64,000 nt of DNA from Chrysemys picta bellii. Taxonomy: Eukaryota; Chordata; Testudines; Emydidae. Position 1 is the first letter of the stretch. Each line of letters opens with the position of its first letter. The notes beneath the pieces are model-generated. The model was not told the DNA's origin and searched no databases. It saw only the letters and a program-made list of their open reading frames with translations. Positions 20,872-31,933 of this stretch are shown piece by piece. A program made the position numbers and the translations under genes. The DNA lies in assembly GCF_011386835.1 (NCBI RefSeq), contig NC_088791.1, forward strand, positions 33,144,998 through 33,208,997, given 5' to 3'.

Positions 20872-22237
20872 TTCACTACTTGGTATTATGGCTCTCTTTC
20901 TACCCTGCTCAGATCTCAGACACCACTACCATTTTAAACTGAAAAGTGCCATTTTGTATCTCAAATTCCTTTTATTGCCTTCAATTTCTTGTTTACTTTT
21001 AAAAACTAAAACAAAAACCACATAAGGGATTAATGTCCTCAATCCTGCATTTCCCCCCCTCTTCCTCGTGGTGTAATGTCTAATAAAAAAAAGAGGAAAG
21101 AAGAAAAAAATTAAAATATCATTCATAATGTTGGTGTCTTATTCACAATTTCAGCAAGGCAATGCATGCATGAAAGATTAGATACGCAAAGCGCTATGTG
21201 ACCCTTGAACAACAAGCAGGTGCTAGCTGATGGTTCACGGATGTCAGTAGTCTGTGGATGAGGTAGTATTGACATTTTTGGCTGTATCATATTTTCACAG
21301 GTAACAATGTCTTCATCTCTCCTAAGGACATTTGGCTAGCCAAATTCCCAGGGCACCAATGGTCACAGCTCCCTATTTCTATGGTCTCCTTAATTTCCCA
21401 CCCTTCATCTCCAATTTCATAACTTCATTCCACCCTTTTAATTTTCCTAAATCAACATGACACATGCCATCCAGTAGATGGCAGCGGTACACCCATATCA
21501 CCACGCTTAATTGGGCACAGCAAACAAGGAGCAACCGAATGAAAAAAAATTCCAAGATGATGATTAAAACTCTTTTAAAGACCATTTGAGATTATCCTCA
21601 AATGATTTGCCTTTTCCTAGGTAGGAAATTATTTGCCTTGATGTTTAAATTAGAAGGAACACAGTTTGCTCTCCAGTTCTGAGCAGAGTGTGTTAGAATG
21701 CCTCTGTTACATATGAATAAATAAGAGCATTTCATTTGCCATGTCATAGTCAGTTACCATTAAATCATATTGATGAAGAGATCTACATATGGAAATTAGA
21801 AGTCTGAATGGCTCCAGTAGTTTTTCACATTGAGGTTGCTGGTTTGAATCCAGCCCCAGTCAAGAGTAACCGAACTCTGTTAAAATTAGATTGTTGTTCC
21901 ATGGCTCTATGAAATGAGTTATGTGGAGTAGAAAGAGCTAATTTTAAATAGTTGGATGTCAAGTAATTGTATTTTAAAAATTACTAAAAATATTTAGGTT
22001 AGAGAAACAAGTCATGTTAGATGTGCTCTTAGTAACTGTTTCTCATGCTGCCAACTCAGGGGTGTAACTCCCACTCTTTTCATGACAATTTTTTTTTACA
22101 TACCTTAAAGTTTAAAAATAAGCAAAATAATCAGAATTGCTAACCATAGGGATTTTATTGGAAAAGAAAGCATTAAACAAAACAACACAAATGATAAACT
22201 GGTAACTTTCATTACTCTCTCTTCTGTATGTCTTTCT
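20872..22237. other. No recognisable gene
   Basis: AT-rich DNA. A tRNA-like B-box stretch (GGTTTGAATCCAGCC) near 21840 may be a SINE remnant. Confidence 0.5.
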
Positions 22238-22539
22238 GGGTACGTCTACACTACCTACCGGATCAGCGGGTAGCGATCGATCTATCGGGGATCGATTTAT
22301 CGCATGTAGTGTAGATGGGATAAATCAATCCCCGATCGCTCTCCCGTCGACTGCTGAACTCCAGCAGTGCGAGAGGCGGAAGCAAAGTCGACGGGGGAGC
22401 CACAGCCATCAATCCAGCGCTGCGAGGACGTGAAATAAGTAATTTTAATTCGATCTAAGATACATCGACTTCAGCTACGCTATTCTCTTAGCGGAAGTTG
22501 CGTATCTTAGATCGAGCCCCTCCCCGTGTAGACCAGGCC
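22238..22539. mobile_element. 302-bp MITE related to 18632-18927, TSD TCT
   Basis: Opens GGGTACGTCTACAC and closes GTGTAGACCAGGCC, the same two termini as the MITE at 18632 in opposite orientation. TCT flanks both sides (22235-22237, 22540-22542). Internal palindromes lie around ATCGATTTATCGC and TCTAAGATACATCGA. Confidence 0.8.
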
Positions 22540-22698
22540 TCTGTAGACATTTTTTAACAGAGATTACAGCTTTGAGAGGGGACTGCCCTTGGGACATTCT
22601 GTGTTTGGCAAGTTAAGACTAACGTATATTGTTTTCCAAAATTATTAGATTTGTACTTCATAGATACTTAGGATATCTCCATTAATTATTATATTATA

Positions 22699-22872
22699 TC
22701 TCCTAGAACTGGAAGGGACCTTGAAAGGTCATTGAGTCAAGCCCCCTGCCTTCACTAGCAGGACCAAGTACTGATTTTGCCCCAGATCCCTAAGTGGTCC
22801 CCCTCAAGGATTGAGCTCACAACCCTGGGTTTAGCAGGCCAATGCTTAAACCACTGAGCTATCCCTCCCCCA
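22699..22872 (-). mobile_element. tRNA-derived SINE with CR1-like 3' end (tortoise Pol III SINE type)
   Basis: On the minus strand it starts GGGGGAGGGATAGCTCAGTGG, containing a Pol III A box (TAGCTCAGTGG), then a B box region GGTTGTGAGCTCAATCC. The 3' part reads like the CR1 tail: GGTCCTGC ... GCAGGGGGCTTGACT ... CAAGGTCCCTTCCAG. Sharing a 3' end with CR1 is the known route by which turtle SINEs borrow the LINE enzyme. This is the best lineage marker in the window. Confidence 0.85.
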
Positions 22873-24834
22873 GTCTGGTTGAACCTGGAGAATGTTTAAA
22901 GAAATTAATGACAAATTGCTCATCATGGTGTTTTTCCAGTGTCTACCAGCCTAGTTTCAAGACTTCATATCTACTAGGGCCAAATTCATTATTAATTCCA
23001 CTGACTTCAAATACCAGCAAAGATGAATTTCATCCATTGTCCTTAAAATTAATCAATTCTTTGTTAGAATTGAAATGTCATCCGTTTTTCTTTTAAGACA
23101 CTCTTTCAGAAGCAAGAATGCAGCCAAAAAGCAATTAATTTCCCCATATGGTATCTCTTCCAGCATTAACCATTGCATCAGGTTTTGCATAGGGAACATG
23201 GATGTAACATCATACCTTATATTTACCTGATATCTAAACATGTAATATTGCCTAAAATGTGGACACACGTAGAGGCCAAAACATACCTTTTAAATATTTA
23301 ACATTTTTCCTTTTTGAATAGTATGTAAAAAACCCTCCTGACTTGCACACTAAAGACATTGGTATAATATAACCATTTAAATTGCTTAGTGATGGGTAGC
23401 ATCCTCCTAGAGCAGCAGGTACTCCAGTCTCTGCAGTATCACAAGTAATAATTGAATCGAACAAGCTTTTTATCAGACATCCTAAAGGTTAACCTGCTTC
23501 GAAGAATGTTCATCCTGCCACTGTGATAGATGGATATTCTGTGCTATAAAAGTCCAACATAAAGAGAAATAATCTTGAAACCATGGCATTTCACAAACAC
23601 AGTACTTGTATCATCCCAAGAGCAGAGTTTAAGATTAAATGGTGATTGCTAGTGCAAACCTGCTTAAATTTTTTTCTGAGAAAATCACCCCTAGCAATGT
23701 TTAGTGAAACATCAAGTACTCAGAGGTAAAATTATTCTTGTTACATAAAAAATTGTTTAAATGTGGCGTTTCCTCCAGTTGCATGGAACAATCAGGGGGT
23801 TATTAATTGCTTACATGTTAAGGAGACTGGCAGTTTGGTTGCTTCTAGTAAATAATAAAATGTACCTTACGGATTCAGTACAGAAATCATCTAAGCTTGT
23901 GGAACTGTATTAATTCAGTATATCATTGTTATAAAAATTGCTTTGTGCAGTTAGAGAATATAATAAAGGGTAATTTAGTTCTCTTATTTTCAAATAATGT
24001 TTTTGTGCAACATTCATTCACATGTTTGCCTTTGTTTTATGTTTGCAATTAATGTAAAACAATATTTTTCTGTTAGGGAAAAATTCATTTAACTATACTA
24101 AAGAAATGTTCTAAGATGGATAATAATAAAAAATTAATTCCTCTACTCTCTAGAGAGCTCTCGGGCGGTTCAGGCGATGAAGTCAATGGTTTTGGTTAGT
24201 GTGTTCTTTCCCTAGAGTTATTGTCTGTCCCAGAAATTGATGGGGATGGGCCTACTCATACCCCACTGCACAGAGGTAGAAGTTTTATTTAGCCAGTATG
24301 TGACAATCTAAGGCATGGATTCGGTAAAGCACTGAGGTACTAGCTTAACTTTAAGCATATGCCTTAAGTCCATCCCTATTCAGCACTGAATTTTAAGCAC
24401 ATGCTTAAGTCTCATTGGAGTTAATTGGATTTGAGTATGTGCTTGAAGTTAACCCCAGTTCTAAATTCTTTGCTGAACAGGGATCCAGGTCTTTCCACAG
24501 GTTGGAGCATCGCCCCATAAGAGTTACATTGAGTGCTATTCCACTCTGAATAAAGCATGCTGGGGGAATAGGAAGCTGTATATACAAGTAGCAGTCTGGC
24601 ATGGCAGAACCTGACAACATGCAAGTGGCAAGAGTAATAGCTGGGTATTGTGTAGATCTGCCGGAGCAAAGTATTTCTGGTGCAGCCATCACAGAAGCAT
24701 GCAACGGACAGGGATCACAGTTAAAAGTAATCAGCAAGAACAGGGGAACCCTGAAGGGTCTTACACTATTAGCCAGATCTTTCACTTGTGTAAATTAGCA
24801 TAACTGCTTTAATTTCATATGCTTCCCTCTAGTG
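22873..24834. other. No recognisable gene
   Basis: AT-rich DNA. 24315-24485 has alternating TTAAGCATATGC, AAGCACATGCTTAAG and GTATGTGCTTGAAG units that form an imperfect foldback. Confidence 0.5.
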
Positions 24835-25169
24835 CAGGGATCGGCAACCTTTGTCATGCGGCTAGCCAGGGTGCTTACCCTGGCAGGCTGGGCTGGTTTG
24901 TTTACCTGCCGCGTCCGCAGGTTTGGCCGATCGCAGCTCCCACAGGCCGCGGTTGGCCGTCCCAGGCCAATGGGGGAAGCGGGAAGTGGCGGCCAGCACA
25001 TCCCTCGGCCTGCAGTGCTTCCCGCAACCCCCATTGGCCGGGAGTGGCGAACTGCGGCCAGTGGGAGCCGTGATCGGCCGAACCTGCGGACGCGTCAGGT
25101 AAATAAACTGGCCCGGCCCACCAGGGTAAGCGCCCTGGCAAGCCGCGTGCCAAAGGTTGCCGATCCCTG
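24835..25169. mobile_element. Non-autonomous hAT foldback (CAGGGATCGGCAACC type)
   Basis: Perfect inverted ends CAGGGATCGGCAACC and GGTTGCCGATCCCTG. Flanks CTCTAGTG (24827-24834) and ATCTAGTG (25170-25177) match at 7 of 8. The two halves face each other almost throughout, so the element can fold as one hairpin. Confidence 0.88.
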
Positions 25170-25608
25170 ATCTAGTGAGTCCAAGAGAAGCTGAGTCTTC
25201 TGTTAATTTTATTGTGGTTTTACAGGGATGATGATTTCCCCCTCCCCCCATGTTTTTTGTGTTGTGGCATAATGACTGACTGCCTAGGAGAACAGTGCAT
25301 CACCCACTGCATTGTCATGGAGCGTGCCACATTGTTCCACTTTTGTAACACTCCTTAAGAATTTCCCCTGCCTTTATTTGGTGTGGCGTATTTTGGGCTT
25401 ACATAGCACTGATGAGCATGATGCCGATTAATGGTGATCAGCTTTTTTTGTTGAAACAGTTTTTTGTCAGAAAATGCAGATTTGTTGAAACCAAAACTTT
25501 TCATGGGATTGTATCAGTTTTGTTGATTAAATTTTATCAGCAATGTTTGGATGGATGGAAATTCCATGATGGAATTTCTGGTGAAATTACGAGAGGCACA
25601 CACCTCCC

Positions 25609-25945
25609 ATTCCATAATAGCTTGGTGGTTTGGGCATCTGGCTGGAATATGGGCAATCAGGTTCAAGACCCTGTTCAGAATCAAGTAGATCCAAGATTTG
25701 ACTCTGGGTCTCCCACGTGAATGCCTTAACCAAAAGTCTGCTATTTTGGGATGGGTCTCTCTCTGTCTTGCCTGTTGGAGCTGTTCCACTTTGTATAAAT
25801 AGTGGTTGGGTTAGAGACAGTGAGACTGACTCTATAGCCTGGTGGTTAGGGCACACAGCTGGGATGCTGGAGATGCAGGGACTTGAACGTGGTACTCCCA
25901 CATCCTGGGGTGTGTCCCCAATCACCAGGCAATAGTCTGTCTGTC
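25609..25945. repeat. Two tRNA-like foldback repeats
   Basis: 25609-25765 and 25826-25945 each have a tRNA-like arm (AGCCTGGTGGTTAGGGCAC; near-copy AGCTTGGTGGTTTGGGCAT) facing an inverse arm with CTCCCAC and an AACCA- or CACCA-type end. This suggests paired copies of a tRNA-derived SINE head to head. Confidence 0.5.
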
Positions 25946-26933
25946 TGTCTTGCTTTCTCTCTCTTGTGTTTTTCATAGAAAATTTCAAAAAGTCTTGGTT
26001 TCATCTTGATGCAAATTGAGAAAATATTTAAAATCTCATTTTTTTTCATGGGACAGGAAAACCATTTCCTGCCCAATTCTAATGCAGACAATACTTCTCC
26101 TTACAATGTAATTATGAGCACAGAGTCTGTCCTTGTGCACTCAGATACACTATTGGCAGTGTTCTGGACACCTAAAGTATTCTGACCTCTACGTTTGCAG
26201 GTCAGAGAGAGCAAAGGAAATTGCTAATGTCACAACACATTAGTTAATTTATAATTAGTAATGTTTAAGTGAAAGTTGGAAGATTATTGTTGGAAGTACA
26301 GTGCAGCCTTTTGTGATCCATCTGTTTTTAAGGGATTTGGTGGACAGGTTATTTCAATAACTAGAATGTGTTGTCAGGAAGTTTTTCTTGAATATTCAGA
26401 TTATTACTTCTAGCAAGTACACCTAGTACTACTTTTAATGCTTTAACCCAGACACTAGAGTTAATTCAGACTATAGGTTGGTTTGCTTCAGGGGATCTCT
26501 TGGGTTTCCTGCTTTTCAGAGAGGTACTTACCTACAAGGTTCAATTCTGAATCTTCACTTTTATGGAGAAATTTACAATCTCTTCATTTTCCTAAGGGCT
26601 CACTCACAACTCAAATATTTTTTGGATTTTCTTCCACCACTGGTGTAATTCACAGAACTTTTTATAGGTAAGTTCCAAAGTCCAATCAATCTGTTGAATT
26701 ATATGGTTTTTCCTTGCATTTTTTCCAAACCTCTTCCCCCACTATTTCAAATACCAGCATTTTGGGATATTTTTGCTGTTAAGTGGACATGTCTGCTCTG
26801 ATTTTGTCCCATAGTTTCTTCCTTTGGTGCTGTAGTGATGAGCTGGCATCCTCTTTGCAGAGACTGAGTATGTCACTTAGACAGCTGTAGTGGCGTGCAT
26901 CATGCAGGGAGAAGTGATTCATGCCTACATTTT

Positions 26934-27108
26934 CAGAAGTGACTAGTGATTTTTGGTGTCTCAGTTTTCAGGGCCTCAACCTGAGATGACGTTTTTTGGA
27001 AACAGCTGAGCACTGCCTCTGAAAATGAGATCTCATTGAAGTGTCTCAAACTGGGCAACCAAAAATTAAGGCAACCAAAATCACTAGTTGCTTTTGAAAA
27101 TTTAAGCC
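26934..27108. repeat. 175-bp foldback repeat
   Basis: TCAGAAGTGACTAGTGATTTT on the left faces AAAATCACTAGTTGCTTTTGA on the right. Inner GAGATG and CATTGAAGTGTCTC blocks extend the pairing. Confidence 0.7.
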
Positions 27109-27194
27109 TGGCCAATACCTTGCTTGGACACAATAATGCTGGTAAGTGTTTCTTTCATTTTAAATCACCACAGTACCTTGTGGAACATAACGCT

Positions 27195-27270
27195 GATTTT
27201 AAGGCCCATCAAGCCCAGTATCCTGTCTCTGACAGTGGCCATTGCCAGGTATTTCAGAGGGAATGAACAG
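27195..27270 (-). mobile_element. CR1-group 3' end fragment, antisense
   Basis: Matches the antisense repeat at 50330-50405 (CAGTATC, GTC, TCTGACAG, GGCCA, TGCCAGG, AGAGGGAATGAACAGA). It abuts CR1 copy C directly. Confidence 0.6.
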
Positions 27271-27975
27271 AACGGGCTAAGCGGCAGTTCTGCAGAAAAG
27301 GACCTGAGGATTACAGTGCGCAAGAAGCTGGATATGAGTCAACAGTGTGCCCTTGTTGCCAAGAAGGCTAACGGCATATTGGGCTGCATTAGTAGGAGCA
27401 TTGCCAGCAGATCAAGAGCAGTGATTATTCCCCTCTCTTTGGCACTGGTGACGCCACATCTGGAGTATTGCATTCAGTTTTGGGCCCTCCACTACAGAAA
27501 GGATGTGGACAAATTGGAGAGAGTCCAACGGAGGGCAACAAAAATGATTAGGGGGCTGGGGCACATGAGGAGAGGCTGAGGGAGCTGGGCTTATTTAGTC
27601 TGCAGAAGAGAAGAGTGAGGGAGGATTTGATAGCAGCCTTCAACTACCTAACGGGAGGTTCCAAAGAGGATTGAGCTCGGCTGTTCTCAGTGATAGCAGA
27701 TGACAGAACAAGGAGCAATGGTCTCAAGTTGCAGTGGGGGAGGTCTAGGTTGGATATTAGGAAACACTATTTCACTAGGAGGGTGGTGAAGCACTTGAAT
27801 GGGTTACCAAGGGAGGTGGTGGAATCTCCGTCCTTAGAGGTCTTTAAGGCCCAGCTTGACAAAGCCCTGGCTGGGGTGATTTAGTTGGCGTTGGTCCTGC
27901 TTTGAGTAGGGGGTTGGATTGGATGACCTCCTGAGGTCTTTTCCAACCATAATCTTCTATGATTCTATAATTTTC
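27271..27975 (+). mobile_element. CR1 LINE copy C, 3' fragment with RT C-terminus
   Basis: Starts at 'LSGSSAEKDLRITVRKKLDMSQQC' and ends with TTCTATGATTCTATAAT at 27955-27971. Coding relics: 'CALVAKKANGILGCISRSIASRS', 'IIPLSLALVTPHLEYCIQFW', '[18 protein letters not shown]' (27280-27568), then after a frameshift the block at 27690-27884 including '[20 protein letters not shown]'. Unlike copies A and B it keeps the intact C-terminal stretch, but the catalytic core is missing because of 5' truncation. Confidence 0.88.
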
Positions 27976-28095
27976 ATAGATTTAAGGACAAAAGGGACCA
28001 TTAGAGCACCACGTCTGGCCTCCTGTATACCACAGGCTATATAATGTCATGCAGTTACCCTTTTATTGAACCCAATAACTTGTGAAATTCCACTA
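27976..28095 (-). repeat. CR1-like 3' end, antisense
   Basis: TTCATAGATTTAAGGACAAAAGGGACC and CCTCCTGTATACCACAGG read, on the minus strand, like the 3' tails at 29318-29386 and 52905-52985. Confidence 0.55.
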
Positions 28096-31000
28096 GGCTA
28101 CCTCAGAACATGTGGACTATCTTCATATATTAAGTGATAAACCATTATAGAGAAATAAGTAGACATGAATTTTCTTATGTTTACGTTTACATGACCAGAC
28201 ACTCTTGTTCAAATTTTCCCCTCTTTGATGCTCTCTTAAGTTAATTAGGTTGCATAGATTTGACTAACAATAGAATTTGGCTCTTCATGTCTTAAAAATA
28301 TACCCAAAGTACATTATAATCTTAATTAAATGACAGAGGAAGGAAGAATACTGTGTATTGTGAAAGATTTAATTTCTGCTTGTGGAGTGAGGGGGCAAAC
28401 TCTGCCCTTAGATGTGCGTACAGACTCCCATTGTAAACAACAAGAGCTACAGGCATATCTGAGGTCAAAATATGACCCTAAAAGAATGACAAAAGTCTTG
28501 GACAGATTTAAATAGTAAGTGTAAAGATGCTATGAATTCTCTTTGGCTGGATATAGTAAGAGGGAAATAGAAATATGTCCCATAATAATTTATAGGTTTG
28601 GAAAGATTAATGGAGGAAAAGGTGGAGATATACAAGGGAGATAAAAAGGAACCCTATCCAGGGAAACAAGACACAGAGACTAAAGATAATTTGAAAACTT
28701 AAATATTTATTGAGGAAGCAGAGGATAACTAATGCTAAAGTGAAGGGTGGGTACAGCTGAAGAAAAGAAACCATGAGTTAAAGAAGAGACTGAAGATATC
28801 AGGAATTATAGAGAATCTGTAACAGAAAAGAAAAGGAATTCAGAAAGAGGGATGTAGCGCTAAGGAAGTTCCTAGGATTGATCTAAAAAGTATTGATGTG
28901 AGAGAGACATTTCAGAAAGCCAGACTGTCCAAAGAATGAAACAGAGAAAATGGTGAATAGAAATACTGAATAGGATATGGACTTAGGGAAGTGGGGAGAG
29001 GTGTGGTGAACACACAATACAGAGCCAGAGTCTGTATGGGCAGAGAGTCTAGAGTCCAAGAGGAAACAGGGTCTGCATCATCGTGCAGATAATGTTGATC
29101 AACTGTTAGAAAGCTTGCTGCTATTTTCTAGATTGAATGCATAAGAAGATGACATTCAAAGTGGTAATTAAAAAGCAAGAGAGAACTGTCCCAGAGCAAT
29201 TGGAATATCTGAAGAGACAGGTTGAGATAATATAGAGGAAAGGAAAGATCATATCTTCTTGTACCAGAGAGAGATTTTGTTTCTTCCTCCCACTTGACAC
29301 GAATATTATTGGGTGAGAGTCTGTGTCCTGTGTTACGCAGGAGGTCAGACTCAATGATCACAAAGGTCCCTTCTGATCTTAAAATTTGGGAATATTTCTT
29401 AAAAATGCACCTCTTTTTTTGTGAAGATTTTCAACCCTGATCTCTTCCAGGACTGCTTCTATGCTGCATTGTATTTGAAGTGGTATTCATTTTTGTATGC
29501 CAGAGATAAGATCATAAACTCTTTGGTGTTGGGACACTGGTATTTTATTTTGTTTGTTTGTTCTCTCTGCGGCACCCATCACAGTATTATCTGAGTGCTT
29601 GGAGAAGCACTGGGTACACTTCCAGAATGCTATAAATAAAAATAGCAAAAGAAAAAGTAGTAATCAATTTTGGAATATTAAAGCCTCAAATATCTTCTGT
29701 TTCTTGTAACAAAATTGGACAGATTCTGTCATCCTTACACACATGGAGTAGTACCATATGTCACAAATAATCCTATTTTCTTCAACAGCACTACTCATGG
29801 AGTAAGGTGTCAGTCAAAGTATAAGCCTAAAACGGTTACAGCACAAATATCTTTGTGTATACACAATGATTTCAGCTAGACTTTAGGCATAGCTCCACTA
29901 AAATACTATTATTCATAAGACTTCACTGTGTTGGCTAATTGTGCCTTCCCTTCAGTCAAGAGGTGCTCCAGGAGCATTCAAGGACAGTTTCTTTCCCTCA
30001 GTTATCTTTGAGGGCATTTGCTGATCCTAGCTGATTTTACTGTTGCCTTTGAGGCTGGGGAGCTTTGAATTCAATTTGATTTGGCAAAATCTATGGCTGT
30101 TGTTATTAACATGGCACCAACCTGATTATTTTATTGACCAACAAGCTGTTTTTGAATTTTCTTTCATGAGTTATACTCTAGGATACCTGAGGCATTCTCC
30201 TTTTGGCTCACTATTATTCCTTAAATATATGCTGCTGTTGGAGATCCGATTCATTCAATGTAATATGAGTTTTCATATGTAATGTTTGCAGATGACTCAT
30301 GCAGTATTTATAATTCATTTGGGTTGCACTGCACTGTCAGTAATGGTCTTTTGGAGATGTTTCTCAGATTCCTAAATTGGATGCATTGCCAAATTATGCA
30401 GCTAACTGTTTGGAGGGGGAATTCTTAGGATTCCTGGAAGCATTTTACTTACTTTACATTTATTTTAACCTGGCTTGGCTGACATTTGCTGTCAAAATGT
30501 AGGTCCTTCATCTCTAGGGCTTATCTTTCAGGGTTATGTTTATTAGGTCACAGGAACATTTTTTCCAGTTTAAAAATATAGCCCATTCTGACATTTCTTG
30601 GACACGTTCACTTAATGATGCTCTAGTTGTGTGTACTCTTTTGACAGTGCCACTCATTTGTCTACATGCTATACGTGTGATTTTACTGTAAACTTCCCTT
30701 TCCTGTACAGTGATTCTCCCTTCCTGAACGGTCCTTTAATGATGTCAGAAATATTTCCCTTTCATCAACATAATTCTCTAGAGACTTCTTTGGATGTGGT
30801 GCTCAAAGAAATATTTTTTGCTGGAGAGGCTGATTTGTTGCCAGTGAAAAGTCATTTCTGAAAGTGCTGGAGGTGTCTACCTCCAGAGTACAATTTGTTA
30901 GAACTCAGGAGACAACCCACATTTAGAATGCTGTAGCATTCAGAAGCACTTTAATTTTGCAGAGTGTCATCTTGTGCAGCTTTCAGATCATCGGGGAATC

Positions 31001-31279
31001 TGAGTGGCTGGTAAAGATGCTAATTTCCTCCTAGTGGGATATGTTCTAGTCTGTGGATCGCAAACCCTAGGGTTTTGTTTTTTGTTAGGCATCCTCTTGT
31101 AAAGGAATGTAAAATGGGCATGGTCACAACCTAGCCCGGTCCCCCTCAACCAGTCTGTATGGAGTGGGCCCAAACCAGGGTTGCCATACATTTTGATAAA
31201 AAAAGGACTTAAATATAAGTGTCAGGTATGCTGTTACAGAAGTACCTATAAGTATGCTGTGGAAATAATACATATGTAC
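28096..31279. other. No recognisable gene
   Basis: AT-rich DNA. 29318-29386 (GTGTTACGCAGGAGGTCAGACT, then GGTCCCTTCTGATC) is a short sense copy of the CR1-like 3' end. Nothing else supported. Confidence 0.55.
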
Positions 31280-31929
31280 TGTGACAGACCCAGACCAGTG
31301 GGGTACAGGAGTCTGGTAGAGGGCAAATATACTGGTCACTGGATGAGTAGTTTTCTGTTCCCTGAGTGACCAGAGCAGGGGCTGCACTAGAGTAACCAGG
31401 AACCTGCTAGAACCAGTTAAGGCAGGCAGGCTAATTAGGACACCTGGAGCCAATTAAGAAGAAGCTGCTAGAATCAATTAAGGCAGTCTAATCAGGGCAC
31501 CTGGGTTTTAAAAGGAGCTCACTTCAGTTTGTGGTGCGAGTGTGAGGAGCTGGGAGCAAGAGGTGCAAGGAACTGAGAGTGTGTGCTGCTGGAGGACTGA
31601 TGAGCACAAGCGTTATCAGACACCAGGAGGAAGGTCCTGTGGTGAGAATAAGGAAGGGCCATGGGGAAGTAGCCCAGGGAGTTGTAGCTGTCATGCAGCT
31701 GTTACAGGAGGCACTATAGATAGCTGCAGTCCACAGGGCCCTGGGCTGAAACCTGGAGTAGAGGGTGGGCCCGGGTTCCCCGCAAACCTCCCAATTGACC
31801 TGGACTATGGGTTCTTCCAGAGGGGAAGGTCTCTGGGCTGTTCCCCCAACCCACATGGTGAATCTGTGAGGCAAGAAAATCTGCCAATAAGCGCAGGACC
31901 CACCAAGATAGAGGAGGAACTTTGTCACA
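31280..31929 (+). mobile_element. 650-bp solo LTR-like element
   Basis: Begins TGTGACA and ends TGTCACA, a perfect 7-bp inverted terminus of the TG...CA type. GTAC on both sides (31276-31279, 31930-31933) is a 4-bp TSD. A promoter-like TTTTAAAAGG stretch lies near 31506. No coding frame is credible. An old solo LTR of an endogenous retrovirus or gypsy-type element fits. Confidence 0.75.
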
Positions 31930-31933
31930 GTAC

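Noticed and set aside
22842..22872. Possible tRNA gene from A- and B-box sequences on the minus strand
   Set aside because: The acceptor end runs into a CR1-like tail; it is a SINE, not a tRNA.
24061..24300. Candidate promoter or conserved element near a CTCTAGAGAGCTC stretch
   Set aside because: Only a short palindromic word; no gene or repeated context supports it.
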